Shown: positions 35,569 to 45,715, counted from the first letter of the stretch. The stretch is 64,000 bases of DNA from Collimonas sp. PA-H2 (GCF_002564105.1 NZ_PDBX01000001.1:4960001-5024000), one strand, 5' to 3'. Notes: generated from the letters alone by a model not told the origin. Program-made: numbers and translations.

Positions 35569-36837
35569 ATGGCGCATAGTCAATACGAGCAAGCCGATGG
35601 CATCTGGATTAACGCCAGGATTGCGCCGGCTGGCGATCCGGCGCAAGTCATCCTGGACGGCGCCATGGTGGTGCGCGGCGGTTTGATTGCCTGGCTCGGC
35701 AAGGCGGCCGAATTGCCGGCCGCATACAGCAACGGAAATCTGGCGCGGCACGACGCCGGCAATCGCTGGATTACGCCCGGTTTGATCGATTGCCATACCC
35801 ATCTGGTGTATGGCGGCAACCGCGCAGATGAATTCGCCTTGCGGCTGGCAGGCGCCAGCTATGAGGAAATCGCGCGCAGCGGCGGCGGCATCGTCTCGAC
35901 CGTGCGGGCGACGCGGGCGGCAGACGAGGACAGCCTGTTCCTGCAATCGGCGCGACGCCTGGAAGCCTTGCTGGCGGAAGGCGTCACCACGGTTGAAATC
36001 AAATCCGGCTATGGTCTGGACCTGGCGAGCGAGCGCAAGATGCTGCGCGTGGCGCGCCGCCTCGGCGAGCATTATCCGGTCACGGTCTACACCACCTTCC
36101 TCGGCGCTCACGCCTTGCCGCCGGAATACCAGGGCCGCGCCGACGACTACATCACGCTGGTGTGTGAACAGATGCTGCCGGCCCTGCATGGGGAAGGCCT
36201 GGTCGATGCGGTCGACGTGTTTTGCGAGAATATCGGCTTTTCGGTGGCGCAGAGCGAACGCGTGTTCGCAGCCGCCGCCAGGCTCGGGCTGCCGGTAAAA
36301 ATGCATGCCGACCAGCTCTCGAATATCGGCGCCACCCAGCTGGCAACGCGCTTCAAGGCCTTGTCGGCGGACCATCTGGAACATCTGAACGAAGCCGATG
36401 TGCTGGCGATGAAGGAAAGCGGCACTGTGGCCGTGCTGCTGCCCGGCGCCTATTACTTCATCCGCGAAACCAAGCAACCGCCGCTGGAACTGCTGCGCCG
36501 CCACGGCATACCGATGGCGATTTCCACCGACAGCAACCCCGGCACTTCACCGACCACATCCTTGCTGCTGATGCTGAACATGGCATGCACGCTGTTCCGC
36601 ATGACCACGGCGGAAGCCTTGCTGGGCGTCACCAGCCATGCCGCGCTGGCGCTGGGCCAGGCCGGCAGGCACGGCTTGCTGGCGGCAGGGCGCACCGCCG
36701 ACTTTGTACTGTGGGACGTGGCGTCGCTAGCCGAACTGGCCTACTGGTCGGGACTGAATCCGTGTCACACCATAGTTCGCGGCGGCCGCTTCAGTCCGGC
36801 TGCGCCGCGGAGAGCAGATCAAGGAGCTTATCCATGA
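35569..36837 (+). CDS. hutI: Imidazolonepropionase
   Basis: Third enzyme of the pathway, hydrolysing imidazolonepropionate to N-formimidoylglutamate. An amidohydrolase of 422 residues (usual about 400-420). The metal-binding [14 protein letters not shown] is near residue 77, and the later [12 protein letters not shown] and [14 protein letters not shown] segments are typical. Its stop overlaps the hutF ATG by four bases (ATGA at 36834-36837). Confidence 0.97.
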   Translation: MAHSQYEQADGIWINARIAPAGDPAQVILDGAMVVRGGLIAWLGKAAELPAAYSNGNLARHDAGNRWITPGLIDCHTHLVYGGNRADEFALRLAGASYEEIARSGGGIVSTVRATRAADEDSLFLQSARRLEALLAEGVTTVEIKSGYGLDLASERKMLRVARRLGEHYPVTVYTTFLGAHALPPEYQGRADDYITLVCEQMLPALHGEGLVDAVDVFCENIGFSVAQSERVFAAAARLGLPVKMHADQLSNIGATQLATRFKALSADHLEHLNEADVLAMKESGTVAVLLPGAYYFIRETKQPPLELLRRHGIPMAISTDSNPGTSPTTSLLLMLNMACTLFRMTTAEALLGVTSHAALALGQAGRHGLLAAGRTADFVLWDVASLAELAYWSGLNPCHTIVRGGRFSPAAPRRADQGAYP

Positions 36838-38225
36838 AACCCGTCATCAGAGAATTGATCGCCGACCGCGCCTTGCTGCCGGACGGCTGGCGCAGCAACG
36901 TCCTGCTGGAGTGGGACGAGCAGGGCATCCTCACCGCGGTGCGCCCTGACGCCGAAACCCTGGCGCTGGCGCCGCGCGCCGCCGCCACGGTATTGCCCGG
37001 TATCGTCAACCTGCACTCGCATGCATTCCAGCGCGCCATGGCTGGACTCACCGAATATCGCTCCGATCCGAGCGACAGTTTCTGGAGCTGGCGCACCTTG
37101 ATGTACCAGTTTGCCGGCAAGCTGTCGCCGGCCGACCTGAAGGCGGTGGCGCTGCAGCTGTATATCGAAATGCTGCAGGCCGGCTATACCTCGGTGTGCG
37201 AATTCCATTACCTGCATCACGACCGCGACGGCAAGCCATACGCCAATCCGACCGAAAACCTGGCGTGCCTGATTGAGGCCGCGCAGGAAGCCGGCATCGG
37301 CCTGACTTTGCTGCCGGTGATGTACCAGTACAGCGGCTTTGGCGCCCAGGCCCCGCACGCCGGACAGGCGCGTTTCATCAATTCGCCGGAATGGATGATG
37401 GCTGCCCTGCAGCGGCTGCAGGCCGACCATCCGCAGCATGCCGGCTTGCGCTACGGCGTTGCGCCGCATTCCCTGCGCGCGGTGTCGCCGCAATCGCTGC
37501 AACAACTGCTGACGGAGCTTAGACAATGGGATGCGCAGGCGCCGGTGCATATCCATATCGCTGAACAGCGCAAGGAAGTGGAGGATTGCAGCGCCACCCT
37601 GGGTGCGTCGCCGGTGGCCTGGCTGCTGGACAATATGGGAGTCGATCGTCACTGGTGCCTGGTGCACGCCACCCACATGACGGCGGCGGAAATCCTTGGA
37701 TTGGCGCGCAGCGGCGCTGTCGCCGGCATTTGTCCGACTACCGAGGCCAATCTGGGCGACGGCATTTTCAACGGCGTCGAGTATGCGGCTGCGCATGGCG
37801 CCTGGGGTGTCGGTTCGGACAGCCATGTCAGCACCAGCCTGAGCGAAGAACTGCGTCTGTACGAATACAGCCAGCGCCTGCAGCACCGCCAGCGCAATAT
37901 GCTGGCCGACGACCAGGGCGCCTCGGTCGGCTCCTATCTTTATCGCAAGGCCTTGCATGGCGGCGCTGCCGCCAGCGGCCGCCAGGTAGTGGGACTGCAG
38001 GTGGGGCAGCGCGCAGACCTGCTGGTGCTAGACCAGCAGCATGCGGATCTGGAAGGCAAGCACGGCGACCAGCTGCTGGACAGTTTCGTGTTTTCCCATC
38101 ATGGACAAACGCAGGTGCGGGATGTCATGGTGGGCGGCCATTGGGTCATTAATGACCGCAAGCATCGCCTGCAAGATGCCAGCCTTGCTGCTTATGCGGT
38201 CAGTATGAAGAGCTTATTGGCTTAA
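36834..38225 (+). CDS. hutF: Formimidoylglutamate deiminase
   Basis: Fourth enzyme, converting N-formimidoylglutamate to N-formylglutamate and ammonia. An amidohydrolase of 463 residues with the metal motif [14 protein letters not shown] (about 62-75), [14 protein letters not shown], and [10 protein letters not shown]. Its presence places this operon in the five-step route rather than the four-step HutG formiminoglutamase route. AAGGAG before the ATG at 36834. The longer upstream frame lies inside hutI and is a shadow. Confidence 0.97.
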   Translation: MKPVIRELIADRALLPDGWRSNVLLEWDEQGILTAVRPDAETLALAPRAAATVLPGIVNLHSHAFQRAMAGLTEYRSDPSDSFWSWRTLMYQFAGKLSPADLKAVALQLYIEMLQAGYTSVCEFHYLHHDRDGKPYANPTENLACLIEAAQEAGIGLTLLPVMYQYSGFGAQAPHAGQARFINSPEWMMAALQRLQADHPQHAGLRYGVAPHSLRAVSPQSLQQLLTELRQWDAQAPVHIHIAEQRKEVEDCSATLGASPVAWLLDNMGVDRHWCLVHATHMTAAEILGLARSGAVAGICPTTEANLGDGIFNGVEYAAAHGAWGVGSDSHVSTSLSEELRLYEYSQRLQHRQRNMLADDQGASVGSYLYRKALHGGAAASGRQVVGLQVGQRADLLVLDQQHADLEGKHGDQLLDSFVFSHHGQTQVRDVMVGGHWVINDRKHRLQDASLAAYAVSMKSLLA

Positions 38226-38262
38226 TATCAGCCTAACCTGAGAAATTCTACCGAGTTCAATT

Positions 38263-39063
38263 ATGGAAAAATTCCTGTTTCATCGCGGCAGCCTGCCGCT
38301 GCTGGTATCGATGCCGCATGCGGGGGAGCATATTCCGGACGAGATCCGGGCCGGCATGAGTGCGCCGGCGCAGGATCTCGCCGACACCGACTGGCACCTG
38401 CCGCAGCTGTACAGCTTCCTGCAGGAACTCGGCGCCTCGGTGCTGGTGGCTACCCATTCGCGCTATGTGATCGATCTCAACCGTCCGCGCGATAACGTCA
38501 ATCTCTATCCTGGCCAGGATACGACCGGCCTGTGCCCGGTGGATACCTTTCACAAGGAGCCCTTGTACCAGCCGGGCAAGAATCCTGACGATGCAGAAAT
38601 ACAGCGCCGCATTGCGCTTTACTGGCAGCCTTATCATCAGCAGCTGGAGCAGGAATTGCAGCGCATGCGCGCCGAACATGGCATCGCCATGCTGTGGGAT
38701 GCACATTCCATCGCTTCGGTGGTGCCGCGCTTCTTTGAAGGACGGCTGCCGGACCTGAACCTGGGCACCGCCTCGGGCACTTCCTGTGCGCCGGAACTGG
38801 AACGGCAGCTGCTGCAGGTTGCCATCCAGGCCGATGGCTATAGCCATGCCTTGAACGGCCGCTTCAAGGGCGGCCATATCACGCGCCATTACGGCAAGCC
38901 GCAGGACAACATCCATGCGGTCCAGCTGGAGCAGGCGCAAATCACTTATATGGAAGAACAGCTGCCGTTTGCCTTCGACCCGCAGCGGGCGGCCCAGGTG
39001 CAGCCGGTGTTGCGCCGTTTCATGGACGTGATGCTGGCATGGGCCGCGGCGCATCGCGCCTGA
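38263..39063 (+). CDS. hutG: N-formylglutamate deformylase
   Basis: Last step: N-formylglutamate to glutamate and formate. A zinc-dependent amidase of the FGase family, 266 residues. The segments SMPHAGEHIPDE (about 14-25), TDWHLPQLY, SRYVIDLNRP and MLWDAHSIASVVPRFF are conserved and contain the predicted metal ligands. Closes the hut operon; 31 bases from the convergent phospholipase-D-like gene. Confidence 0.96.
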   Translation: MEKFLFHRGSLPLLVSMPHAGEHIPDEIRAGMSAPAQDLADTDWHLPQLYSFLQELGASVLVATHSRYVIDLNRPRDNVNLYPGQDTTGLCPVDTFHKEPLYQPGKNPDDAEIQRRIALYWQPYHQQLEQELQRMRAEHGIAMLWDAHSIASVVPRFFEGRLPDLNLGTASGTSCAPELERQLLQVAIQADGYSHALNGRFKGGHITRHYGKPQDNIHAVQLEQAQITYMEEQLPFAFDPQRAAQVQPVLRRFMDVMLAWAAAHRA

Positions 39064-39094
39064 GCCGCCGCATCTGAGCCGCGTCTAAGCTAAT

Positions 39095-40435
39095 CTACAG
39101 CCAGTAGCCCAGCGAGCGCGCCGCCCATTCCTTGACCCGGTCGGAAAACGGCCGCTGCTGCCATTGTTCCAGCGTGATTTGCCGCGAGCCGCGCACGTCC
39201 TCGCGGAAGGCCCTTTCCATTTCATGTCCGAACTGGTCGTCGATGACAATCACGTTGGCTTCGTAGTTGTGCAGGAAACTGCGGATATCCATGTTGGCGG
39301 AACCGACTGTGGACCAGTTGCCATCGATGACCGCGGTCTTGGCGTGCAGCACCGAGCCCTGCAACTGGTAGATGCGGATGCCGGCGCTCAGCAGCTGGGT
39401 ATAGAAGGACTGGCCGGCACGGAACACCAGGCCGCTGTCGGTCACGCTGGGCAGGATCAGGCTGACATCGACGCCGCGTCTGGCGGCGGCGATCAGCGCA
39501 TCCGCCAGCTGGCGGTCGGGCGCAAAATAGGGCGTGGTGATGTGGATGCTCTGGCGCGCCTGCTGTATCGCCAGGATATAGGCTTTATACAGGCTGTAGT
39601 CGCCGTCCGGCTGGCTGCCCAGCACATGTACGGTCTTGTCGCCAGCCTGCTCCAGTTTGGGGAAGTAATCAAGGTCCGGTAAATCTTCCGCATGCTGGTT
39701 GCTCCAGGTTTGCAGGAACAGCAATTGCAGCGACGCCACCGCCGGGCCTTCTATCTGTATATGGGTATCGCGCCAGCCGACCGGGCCGGCGCTGCTTCGC
39801 AGCCGTGACCGGAACAGCGAGCTGTTGGCGTACGCCGCGCTGATATTGACGCCGCCGGTGAAGCCGACCTTGCCGTCCACCACCAGGATCTTGCGGTGGT
39901 CGCGATGATTCAGCTGCCAGCGGCCGAAGCGTTTCAGCGGATTGACCGGATTGAATTCGACCAGGCGGATGCCGGCGGCGCGCATGCGTTCAAAGAACTC
40001 GCTCGGGGTGCCTATGCTGCCGACGCTGTCATAGATGATGTTGACCTGCACGCCGGCGCGCTGTTTTTCAATCAAGATGTCGGCAAAGCGCTGGCCGAGC
40101 TGGTCCTGGTCGAAAATATAGGTTTCAAAATTGATGGTGCTTCTAGCCTGGCCGATGGCAGCGATCATTGCCGTCATGGTCTGCGGGCCGTCGAACAGCA
40201 GGCTGACCTTGTTGCCCTTGATGAGCGGACTGCCGGTGACCGCTTCTTCCATGGCTGCCAGCGCGTTCAGGCGCGATGAAGCATTCGCTGGCGCGTTGTC
40301 GAGCGTAGCGCTCTGCGGCAGCGAAGCGCTAAGCTTGCTGACGTCGGGCAGCGTCGAGCAGGCTGCTGCCAAGAGGCACAGCAGCGTGATCGTACAAAAG
40401 CGGAAAGGGCGCAGCAAGGGCAGATCAATCAGCAT
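39095..40435 (-). CDS. Cardiolipin synthase-like phospholipase D lipoprotein
   Basis: A 446-residue protein with two HKD phospholipase-D motifs: HRKILVVDG (about 178-186) and HAKTAVIDG (about 349-357). That is the signature of bacterial cardiolipin synthases and related phosphatidyltransferases. Unusually for those enzymes it begins with a lipoprotein signal (LLCLLAAACS; Cys about 26), so the mature protein is anchored outside the cytoplasm. Cardiolipin synthases normally have N-terminal membrane helices; ClsB/ClsC have none. Function in envelope phospholipid turnover is likely; exact reaction open. Confidence 0.85.
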   Translation of the reverse strand: MLIDLPLLRPFRFCTITLLCLLAAACSTLPDVSKLSASLPQSATLDNAPANASSRLNALAAMEEAVTGSPLIKGNKVSLLFDGPQTMTAMIAAIGQARSTINFETYIFDQDQLGQRFADILIEKQRAGVQVNIIYDSVGSIGTPSEFFERMRAAGIRLVEFNPVNPLKRFGRWQLNHRDHRKILVVDGKVGFTGGVNISAAYANSSLFRSRLRSSAGPVGWRDTHIQIEGPAVASLQLLFLQTWSNQHAEDLPDLDYFPKLEQAGDKTVHVLGSQPDGDYSLYKAYILAIQQARQSIHITTPYFAPDRQLADALIAAARRGVDVSLILPSVTDSGLVFRAGQSFYTQLLSAGIRIYQLQGSVLHAKTAVIDGNWSTVGSANMDIRSFLHNYEANVIVIDDQFGHEMERAFREDVRGSRQITLEQWQQRPFSDRVKEWAARSLGYWL

Positions 40436-40546
40436 GTAAATTTATCTCTCGCGGCGATTCATAGTTATTGCCGTTCGGATACTACCTTGTTGCTTCGCTT
40501 TTTGCTTGAATCTGTGCGGATGCGGCGGACCGGCTCGAGTACATCC

Positions 40547-42691
40547 TCAGGCGTTGGGGCTTTTCTCGCGGTCCTCCGAGATGGGCATTCTCTTTGGCGG
40601 AATGAAGAAATCCTTGGGACCTTTCAAAAAGCGCGAGAACACCGCCTTGGCCAGGGTCCAGCCATGGCGAAAATGCACCTGGCGCGCGCGCATGGCCACG
40701 AACAGCGCCAGCGAAAAGCTGACCCACAGGTTGACGGTGCCGATGCCAAGCACGCCGAGCACGGGAACGATCGCGGTATGCCAGCTCATGTGGTTGTCGA
40801 GGCCGACCAGCGCGGTGGCGAAGTTGGTCGCCGAAAACGTGATGTGGCGGATATCGATAGGCAGGCCCAGCATGAAGCCGATGGTGCCGATGGTGCCGAG
40901 CAGGATGCCGAAGTAGAAATTCCCCATCAGGCCGCCCAGGTTGTGCTCCAGGTATTCGCCGAACCTGGCCAGGCGCGGCTGGCCCATCAGCTTGCCCAGC
41001 CAGCGCGCGCGCGTCACCCGTTGCGCCATATGAGTGTAGAGCGCCTTGTTGTCGTAGTAACCGGAAATCAGGCCGGCCAGGAACAGGCAGACGCCGGCGA
41101 TCGCCGCATGGAACAGGGCCAGGCTGGCGAACGGATCGATGTCGTGCAGCAGATGGGCCGCCTTGTCCGGGTTCACCAGGTGGTGGCCGAACAGCGCATG
41201 GTAGCCGAGCGCGATCAGGTAGGCGACCGGGAAGGCCAGCATCAGGTTGCCGGCCACGGCGATGAATTGGGTGCGTATCACCTTGACGATCAGTTCCACC
41301 AGGCTGTCGATGTCGATATTGCGGCCATCCCGGCTTTGCAGGCCGGAGGCGATGCGCGAGGCGGTCATGGCCGGCTGCTTGGTGGCGACCGTGAAGTGCA
41401 GCACGTGGATCAGCATGAAGCCGACTGAGTAATTCATGCTGAACAGGAAGGCTTCCACCAGCGGCGCCGCGCGCAGGTAAGAGGCCAGGATTTTCAGCAT
41501 CGACATGAAGCCGATGATGAAACCGGCGCCGGCGGCGGAGCGGAACATGGCGCTGTATTCAGCGCGGTCTTCGGCGATATAGTGTTCGCCGGTGCGGCTG
41601 GCGTTTTCGGTGACGTTGCGCGCCAGCAGGTTGATATTGTCGGCGAACAGTTCGCGCACCGCGTACTTGCGGTTATGTCCTTCGATCAGCTCCTGTCCCA
41701 ATGCCAGCGCCTGGTTGCGCTTGACCGCGAGTTTCGCGCTGGCCTGTGCTGCCGCTTCATCGCGCGGCACCGGACCTTCCGGCTTTTCGGTATTCGGCGC
41801 GCTGATGCTGACTTCGCCGACGTCGACCAGGTTGAGCAGCTTGCGCAGGCGGGCGATGCTTTGCTCCAACCGCACCAGCAGGTAGGTGAGCGAGACGCTG
41901 CTGCCCATGCGCAGCGCGTTCTTGCGGATCTTGAGGACGATGGTGTCGCACTGGTCCAGCATCACCGACAGGTGGCGGGCATTTTCCAGCGGCGGCAATT
42001 CGGCCAGCGGCACGGCGGAATCGGCGGCAGCCAGATGCTGGCGGTAACTGTTCAGGTACAGATGCAGCTCGACATTCTGCATCAGGAACGGCGATTCGAA
42101 TTCGTCGATGCTGGGATACAGCCTGAGCAGCGCCGGTTCCAGGCCCATGGCGCTGATGCGGTAAGACAAGGTCTGGATCGCTTCCAGCAGTTCGCCGACG
42201 GTCTTATGGCGCTCGATGGCGTCGCTGGCGGCATTGTTGTCGGCGTCGGTGTAGGGCGCGGCCTGGCTCAGCAGATCGAACAGGCTGAGCCAGTCCTCGC
42301 TGGGGACGGCATTGATCCAGAGATAGTCGGTTTCTGCCGGCAGCAAGCGGTCCAGGCAGTCGCGCAGATAATTCTCATCCAGCGCCGGCGGCAGCATGCG
42401 AAACGACAGGCGCTGGAACAGTTCGGTGAAAAAGCCGGCGTTCGGCAAGATGCCGGTGTCGGTATACAGGCTGATCTGGCGCCGAGTCGAAAACAGTCGT
42501 AGTACATAATGGCGCAAGGCGCTCGCCTGGTCCGGTTCGCCATGCAGCAGCTGCACCAGTATCCGCACATTTTCGGCAGCTTCCGCCGCCTGTTCAGGTT
42601 TGCGCGGACGCAGGGTCTTGATCAAGGCTGCCAGATGCCCTATATCGTCAGTGTTGGGATCGGCGGCGATGAGTTTTAGTGTTGACAGCAT
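40547..42691 (-). CDS. 'Site-specific recombinase' (Gcr) family membrane protein
   Basis: A 714-residue protein of the family catalogued as site-specific recombinase after a gonococcal gene. It has an N-terminal helical region (residues 1-360) and a C-terminal half with about six hydrophobic segments (for example GFIIGFMSMLKILASYL, LMLAFPVAYLIALGYHALFG, and FYFGILLGTIGTIGFMLGLPI). No tyrosine or serine recombinase catalytic motif is visible. A membrane role is far more plausible than DNA recombination. Divergent from the chorismate mutase gene. Confidence 0.8.
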   Translation of the reverse strand: MLSTLKLIAADPNTDDIGHLAALIKTLRPRKPEQAAEAAENVRILVQLLHGEPDQASALRHYVLRLFSTRRQISLYTDTGILPNAGFFTELFQRLSFRMLPPALDENYLRDCLDRLLPAETDYLWINAVPSEDWLSLFDLLSQAAPYTDADNNAASDAIERHKTVGELLEAIQTLSYRISAMGLEPALLRLYPSIDEFESPFLMQNVELHLYLNSYRQHLAAADSAVPLAELPPLENARHLSVMLDQCDTIVLKIRKNALRMGSSVSLTYLLVRLEQSIARLRKLLNLVDVGEVSISAPNTEKPEGPVPRDEAAAQASAKLAVKRNQALALGQELIEGHNRKYAVRELFADNINLLARNVTENASRTGEHYIAEDRAEYSAMFRSAAGAGFIIGFMSMLKILASYLRAAPLVEAFLFSMNYSVGFMLIHVLHFTVATKQPAMTASRIASGLQSRDGRNIDIDSLVELIVKVIRTQFIAVAGNLMLAFPVAYLIALGYHALFGHHLVNPDKAAHLLHDIDPFASLALFHAAIAGVCLFLAGLISGYYDNKALYTHMAQRVTRARWLGKLMGQPRLARFGEYLEHNLGGLMGNFYFGILLGTIGTIGFMLGLPIDIRHITFSATNFATALVGLDNHMSWHTAIVPVLGVLGIGTVNLWVSFSLALFVAMRARQVHFRHGWTLAKAVFSRFLKGPKDFFIPPKRMPISEDREKSPNA

Positions 42692-42805
42692 GTAAGGTTT
42701 TATAGAATACGAAGTCGATAGTGTACGTTCAGTTTAGCTAAACCGGTTTTTGATGTGCACGGATGTTATGTGAATATTATGTTTTTGAGCGTTGAATAAG
42801 GAAAT

Positions 42806-43381
42806 ATGAGAGTCATTATTTGGAAGTTTCACGGCAAATTCCTTGCCTGCCTGTCATTCCTGTTGCTGCTGGCGGCCTGTCAAAGCCTGCCGCCGGCGCC
42901 GAATCCAGCGGATGCCGCGGCCGCCGATCACCTGCTGCGGCTGATCGACCAGCGCCTGGATGCCGCTCCCATGGTTGCCAAGGCTAAATGGAATTCCGGC
43001 GGCGCCATCAACGACCCGCCACGCGAGCAACTGATCCTGGATGCCGTGACAGCGCAAGCCAGTGGCTTGGATGCGGTTTTCGTGCGAAGGTTCTTCCAGG
43101 CCCAGTTCGACGCCAGCAAGGCCTTGCAGCTCGGCTTGCACGCGCAATGGCGGCGGCAGGGCGCCGGCAAGTTCAGCGATGCGCCCGACCTCGGACGCGA
43201 TGTGCGGCCGCTGCTGGACCGCCTGACGCCGCAGCTGATTGCTTCATTGCGCCAGCTGCAGCCGCGGCTGGCCGAGCCGGGCATGCGGGGCTATATCGAA
43301 GCCCGTTCGGCCGTGCTGGTGCGGGCTGATTTTGACGGCTTGCCGCGCCGCATGGCGGTGGCGGGGCTGTTCGCTAACTAA
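42806..43381 (+). CDS. Gamma-class chorismate mutase, predicted lipoprotein
   Basis: Converts chorismate to prephenate. This is the exported AroQ-gamma type: 191 residues with a lipoprotein signal (LSFLLLLAACQS, Cys about 25) followed by the helical mutase domain. Typical gamma-class segments are present: LIDQRLDAAPMVAKAKWNSG (split), FVRRFFQAQFDASKALQ and YIEARSAVLVR. Exported chorismate mutases have no clear housekeeping role and have been linked to interactions with hosts. Surface anchoring via lipidation is inference from the lipobox. Divergent from the recombinase-family gene. Confidence 0.87.
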   Translation: MRVIIWKFHGKFLACLSFLLLLAACQSLPPAPNPADAAAADHLLRLIDQRLDAAPMVAKAKWNSGGAINDPPREQLILDAVTAQASGLDAVFVRRFFQAQFDASKALQLGLHAQWRRQGAGKFSDAPDLGRDVRPLLDRLTPQLIASLRQLQPRLAEPGMRGYIEARSAVLVRADFDGLPRRMAVAGLFAN

Positions 43382-43409
43382 TTCATTGATTGCTGGACGA
43401 GCATTGGCG

Positions 43410-44507
43410 TCACAGGGCAGGGCGTCCCTTGTTGTGCCTGGTGGCATGGCGCATATGCTGCTGGTAGTTGGCTGATGGATTTGCAAAAGCTTCCATGCCG
43501 CGCTGATAACCATACTGCCACTGGGCCTCAACGTCTTCCAGATAAGTTTCGTAGCGGGCCGGCATCAGCAGGCTGAAACGGTTCTTGGTCCAGGATATCT
43601 TCATTTGCATGCCGCGCTTATCGAACCGGCTGTCGACATCGGAAGCATCGATCCAGGCGTCGGCGTATTGATCATGCATGTGACGCAACCTGTGATTGCC
43701 ATCGACACCCAGTACGGCGCGCCAGGCCGGGATGGCGAGCGCCTGGTTGAATGGCGCTTTTAATTCCATGATCACGCGCTGCCCCAGGCGTTGCGCCAGT
43801 TCGATAGGGAACAGATCTACCACGCCGCCCGTATAGTGTCCGGTTTTATGCGCGTGGCAGGGGAAGTAAAACATGTCGGAAATGGATATGCGCACTGCAT
43901 CGCCAATCGGCATGGCAACGTCGGTGAGCAACTCCCGGGCAATGGCGTTTTCGCCCCACATCGGATTGCTTAAAGGCGAATCCATGCCCTGCAGCAGCGC
44001 CGCGGTGCGCGGCTCGCCGAATACCACCTCTGAAAACAATTTTCGCTTGCTTCTGGGCTGCCCGACCTGATTCTTTGAAAACAGTATCTTGCCGCCGACG
44101 ATGGCGACCGCGACGGAATTTTCGGACTGCTGTTTGGGCAAGGGTAATTCGGGCGGTATGTCGAAAAAATAATCGTTGAACAGGTCCGGGATCACGGGTG
44201 CTCGCCTGCTATCCAGGCGGCGTTTTGCGGCATGGATGAATGCGCGTCCGATTGCAGCCTTGGGCGTGGTTCGCAAGCCGCACAGGAACTGATACATCGC
44301 CGGCGAACTGATCCATGCCTTGCGTTGGGCGTCGTCAGGCAGGGCTTGGATGACAGCGGCCGCGATGGCGCCGCCGCAGCTGGCCAGCAGAATATCCGGC
44401 TTGTTGTTGGTTTCTACTGCTGCTGCGTACATGCCCAGGTAGTAGCCAAAGCGAAAGCCGCCGCCTGCCATCACCATGCAGCATTGATATTGTCCGGTTC
44501 GATTCAT
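43410..44507 (-). CDS. Patatin-like phospholipase family protein with altered active site
   Basis: A 365-residue protein with patatin-like topology. The oxyanion-hole motif appears as GGGFRFG (about 15-21), and the nucleophile elbow as LASCGG around Ser43, where GxSxG is usual (the first Gly is Leu). No DG[AG] catalytic dyad is obvious. Catalysis is therefore doubtful, or the enzyme is a divergent subfamily. The start is uncertain: ATG at 44507 is taken, with ATG at 44540 and TTG at 44567 possible. The DUF4124 gene is immediately upstream. Confidence 0.65.
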   Translation of the reverse strand: MNRTGQYQCCMVMAGGGFRFGYYLGMYAAAVETNNKPDILLASCGGAIAAAVIQALPDDAQRKAWISSPAMYQFLCGLRTTPKAAIGRAFIHAAKRRLDSRRAPVIPDLFNDYFFDIPPELPLPKQQSENSVAVAIVGGKILFSKNQVGQPRSKRKLFSEVVFGEPRTAALLQGMDSPLSNPMWGENAIARELLTDVAMPIGDAVRISISDMFYFPCHAHKTGHYTGGVVDLFPIELAQRLGQRVIMELKAPFNQALAIPAWRAVLGVDGNHRLRHMHDQYADAWIDASDVDSRFDKRGMQMKISWTKNRFSLLMPARYETYLEDVEAQWQYGYQRGMEAFANPSANYQQHMRHATRHNKGRPAL

Positions 44508-44560
44508 AGGCTGGAATAGTGCATCACTTCCAGCACACATGACAAGTGGCTTAGGCGCCG

Positions 44561-45181
44561 TTAACAATGCGCCCAGAACATCCTGGTTTGCAGGTCGTCG
44601 CGTTCACGCCGCATGCGATCGTGCACGTAGTACAGCTGGCGGCGATGGAGCATGCCGTTCAGCCAGTCGAGGCGCCGTCCCAGGGCAGGGCAGTCGACGG
44701 TCGGTTCGTTGCTGATAGAGGTGACGGGTTCGATCACGCCGCCCGCCGGCGCAGCCTGCGCCAGTGCCGGCGGCGGCTGGCGGAAAGTCTTTTCAACCGT
44801 GGCCCGGTCGTAGCCGGGAATCACCGCGTTATCGGTTATCTGCAGCGGCTTGGCCTTGCTGCCTTGAGGGCAGCCTTTGTCGGTATAGATGATCTTGCCG
44901 TCGACATTGCATTTGGCGATAGTGTTGCCAGCTTCCGCCGGCGGCGCGGCGGCGATCAACGGCAATGGAGCGCTGGCGGCAAGGGTTGCCGCTGCTGCCG
45001 CTGGTGCTGCCGGAGCGGCTGCCTGCGCGACGGTGTCGGCGGTCCCGCTTGCGCTGGACCGACTGGCGGCAGGGGGCTTGCCGTCAACCGGCGGGTGCGG
45101 GCGGTCGATTGCGTACAAGGCGGCGCTGAGCAGGGCGATGGCAAACAGGAATACAGCAAAAATCCTGACGGTTGGATGCAT
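44561..45181 (-). CDS. DUF4124 domain protein
   Basis: A 206-residue exported or membrane-anchored protein. A hydrophobic segment (about 5-25) is followed by a long Ala/Pro-rich linker (about 35-90). A DUF4124-type domain follows (KCNVDGKIIYTDKGCPQG, two cysteines, about 90-107), then a helical tail with NGMLHRRQLYYVHDRMRRERDDL. DUF4124 proteins are common in betaproteobacteria and uncharacterised. The ATG at 45181 is chosen over an upstream start at 45238. Confidence 0.72.
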   Translation of the reverse strand: MHPTVRIFAVFLFAIALLSAALYAIDRPHPPVDGKPPAASRSSASGTADTVAQAAAPAAPAAAAATLAASAPLPLIAAAPPAEAGNTIAKCNVDGKIIYTDKGCPQGSKAKPLQITDNAVIPGYDRATVEKTFRQPPPALAQAAPAGGVIEPVTSISNEPTVDCPALGRRLDWLNGMLHRRQLYYVHDRMRRERDDLQTRMFWAHC

Positions 45182-45271
45182 AGCTTGGTTCAAAGAATTA
45201 ATGGAACTGCGCTTGCTGCCATGTGGCGCCGGCAGCAAGCGCGTGGCAGGCAGTGCGCTCCGGCGCCAGGA

Positions 45272-45715
45272 TCAAGGCAGCAGCTGGCCGCGGATCTCGC
45301 CGCCGGGATTGGTGGCGCTGTGGACGTTGATGTACAGGTTGCCAGCCATGTAGCTGGCGTACTGGGCGTCGGTGAACTTGGCGCCGGCCGGGACTTCCCA
45401 GGTGTCGTCGCCGACCTTGGTCAAGGGCACCAGCACGGGGCCGTTCTTGCCCAGCGCACCCTCGTGGATATGCGCCATCTTTCCTTGTATGCCGCGGGTG
45501 TTGACGGTGCCGCTGACAGATTTATCCGCTGCGATCTTGATGGTGCCGCTGCCGCTCGCCGCCGAATTGGTTGGCGGTACTTCGTGCCCGCCATCCAGGG
45601 TCACTTCGCTGGTGTGGCTTTGATCCATCGACATGCTCGAACACGCTCCCAGCAACAAAGCCAGAGTGATAGAAGCGAACAACGACAGCCTTAGGGTTTT
45701 TAGCAGCTTGGTCAT
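45272..45715 (-). CDS. CHRD-domain lipoprotein
   Basis: A 147-residue lipoprotein: signal with lipobox LLLGACSS (Cys about 25), then a CHRD domain (HEVPPTNSAASGSGTI ... INVHSATNPGGEIRGQLLP). CHRD is named after chordin; in bacteria the function is unknown and it occurs in secreted or surface proteins, often with cupredoxin-like context. Ribosome site AAGGA precedes the ATG by six bases. Confidence 0.88.
   Translation of the reverse strand: MTKLLKTLRLSLFASITLALLLGACSSMSMDQSHTSEVTLDGGHEVPPTNSAASGSGTIKIAADKSVSGTVNTRGIQGKMAHIHEGALGKNGPVLVPLTKVGDDTWEVPAGAKFTDAQYASYMAGNLYINVHSATNPGGEIRGQLLP

Noticed and set aside
36222..36833. Long N-terminal extension of hutF
   Set aside because: It lies inside hutI in another frame; the ATG at 36834 with a good ribosome site gives the normal family start.
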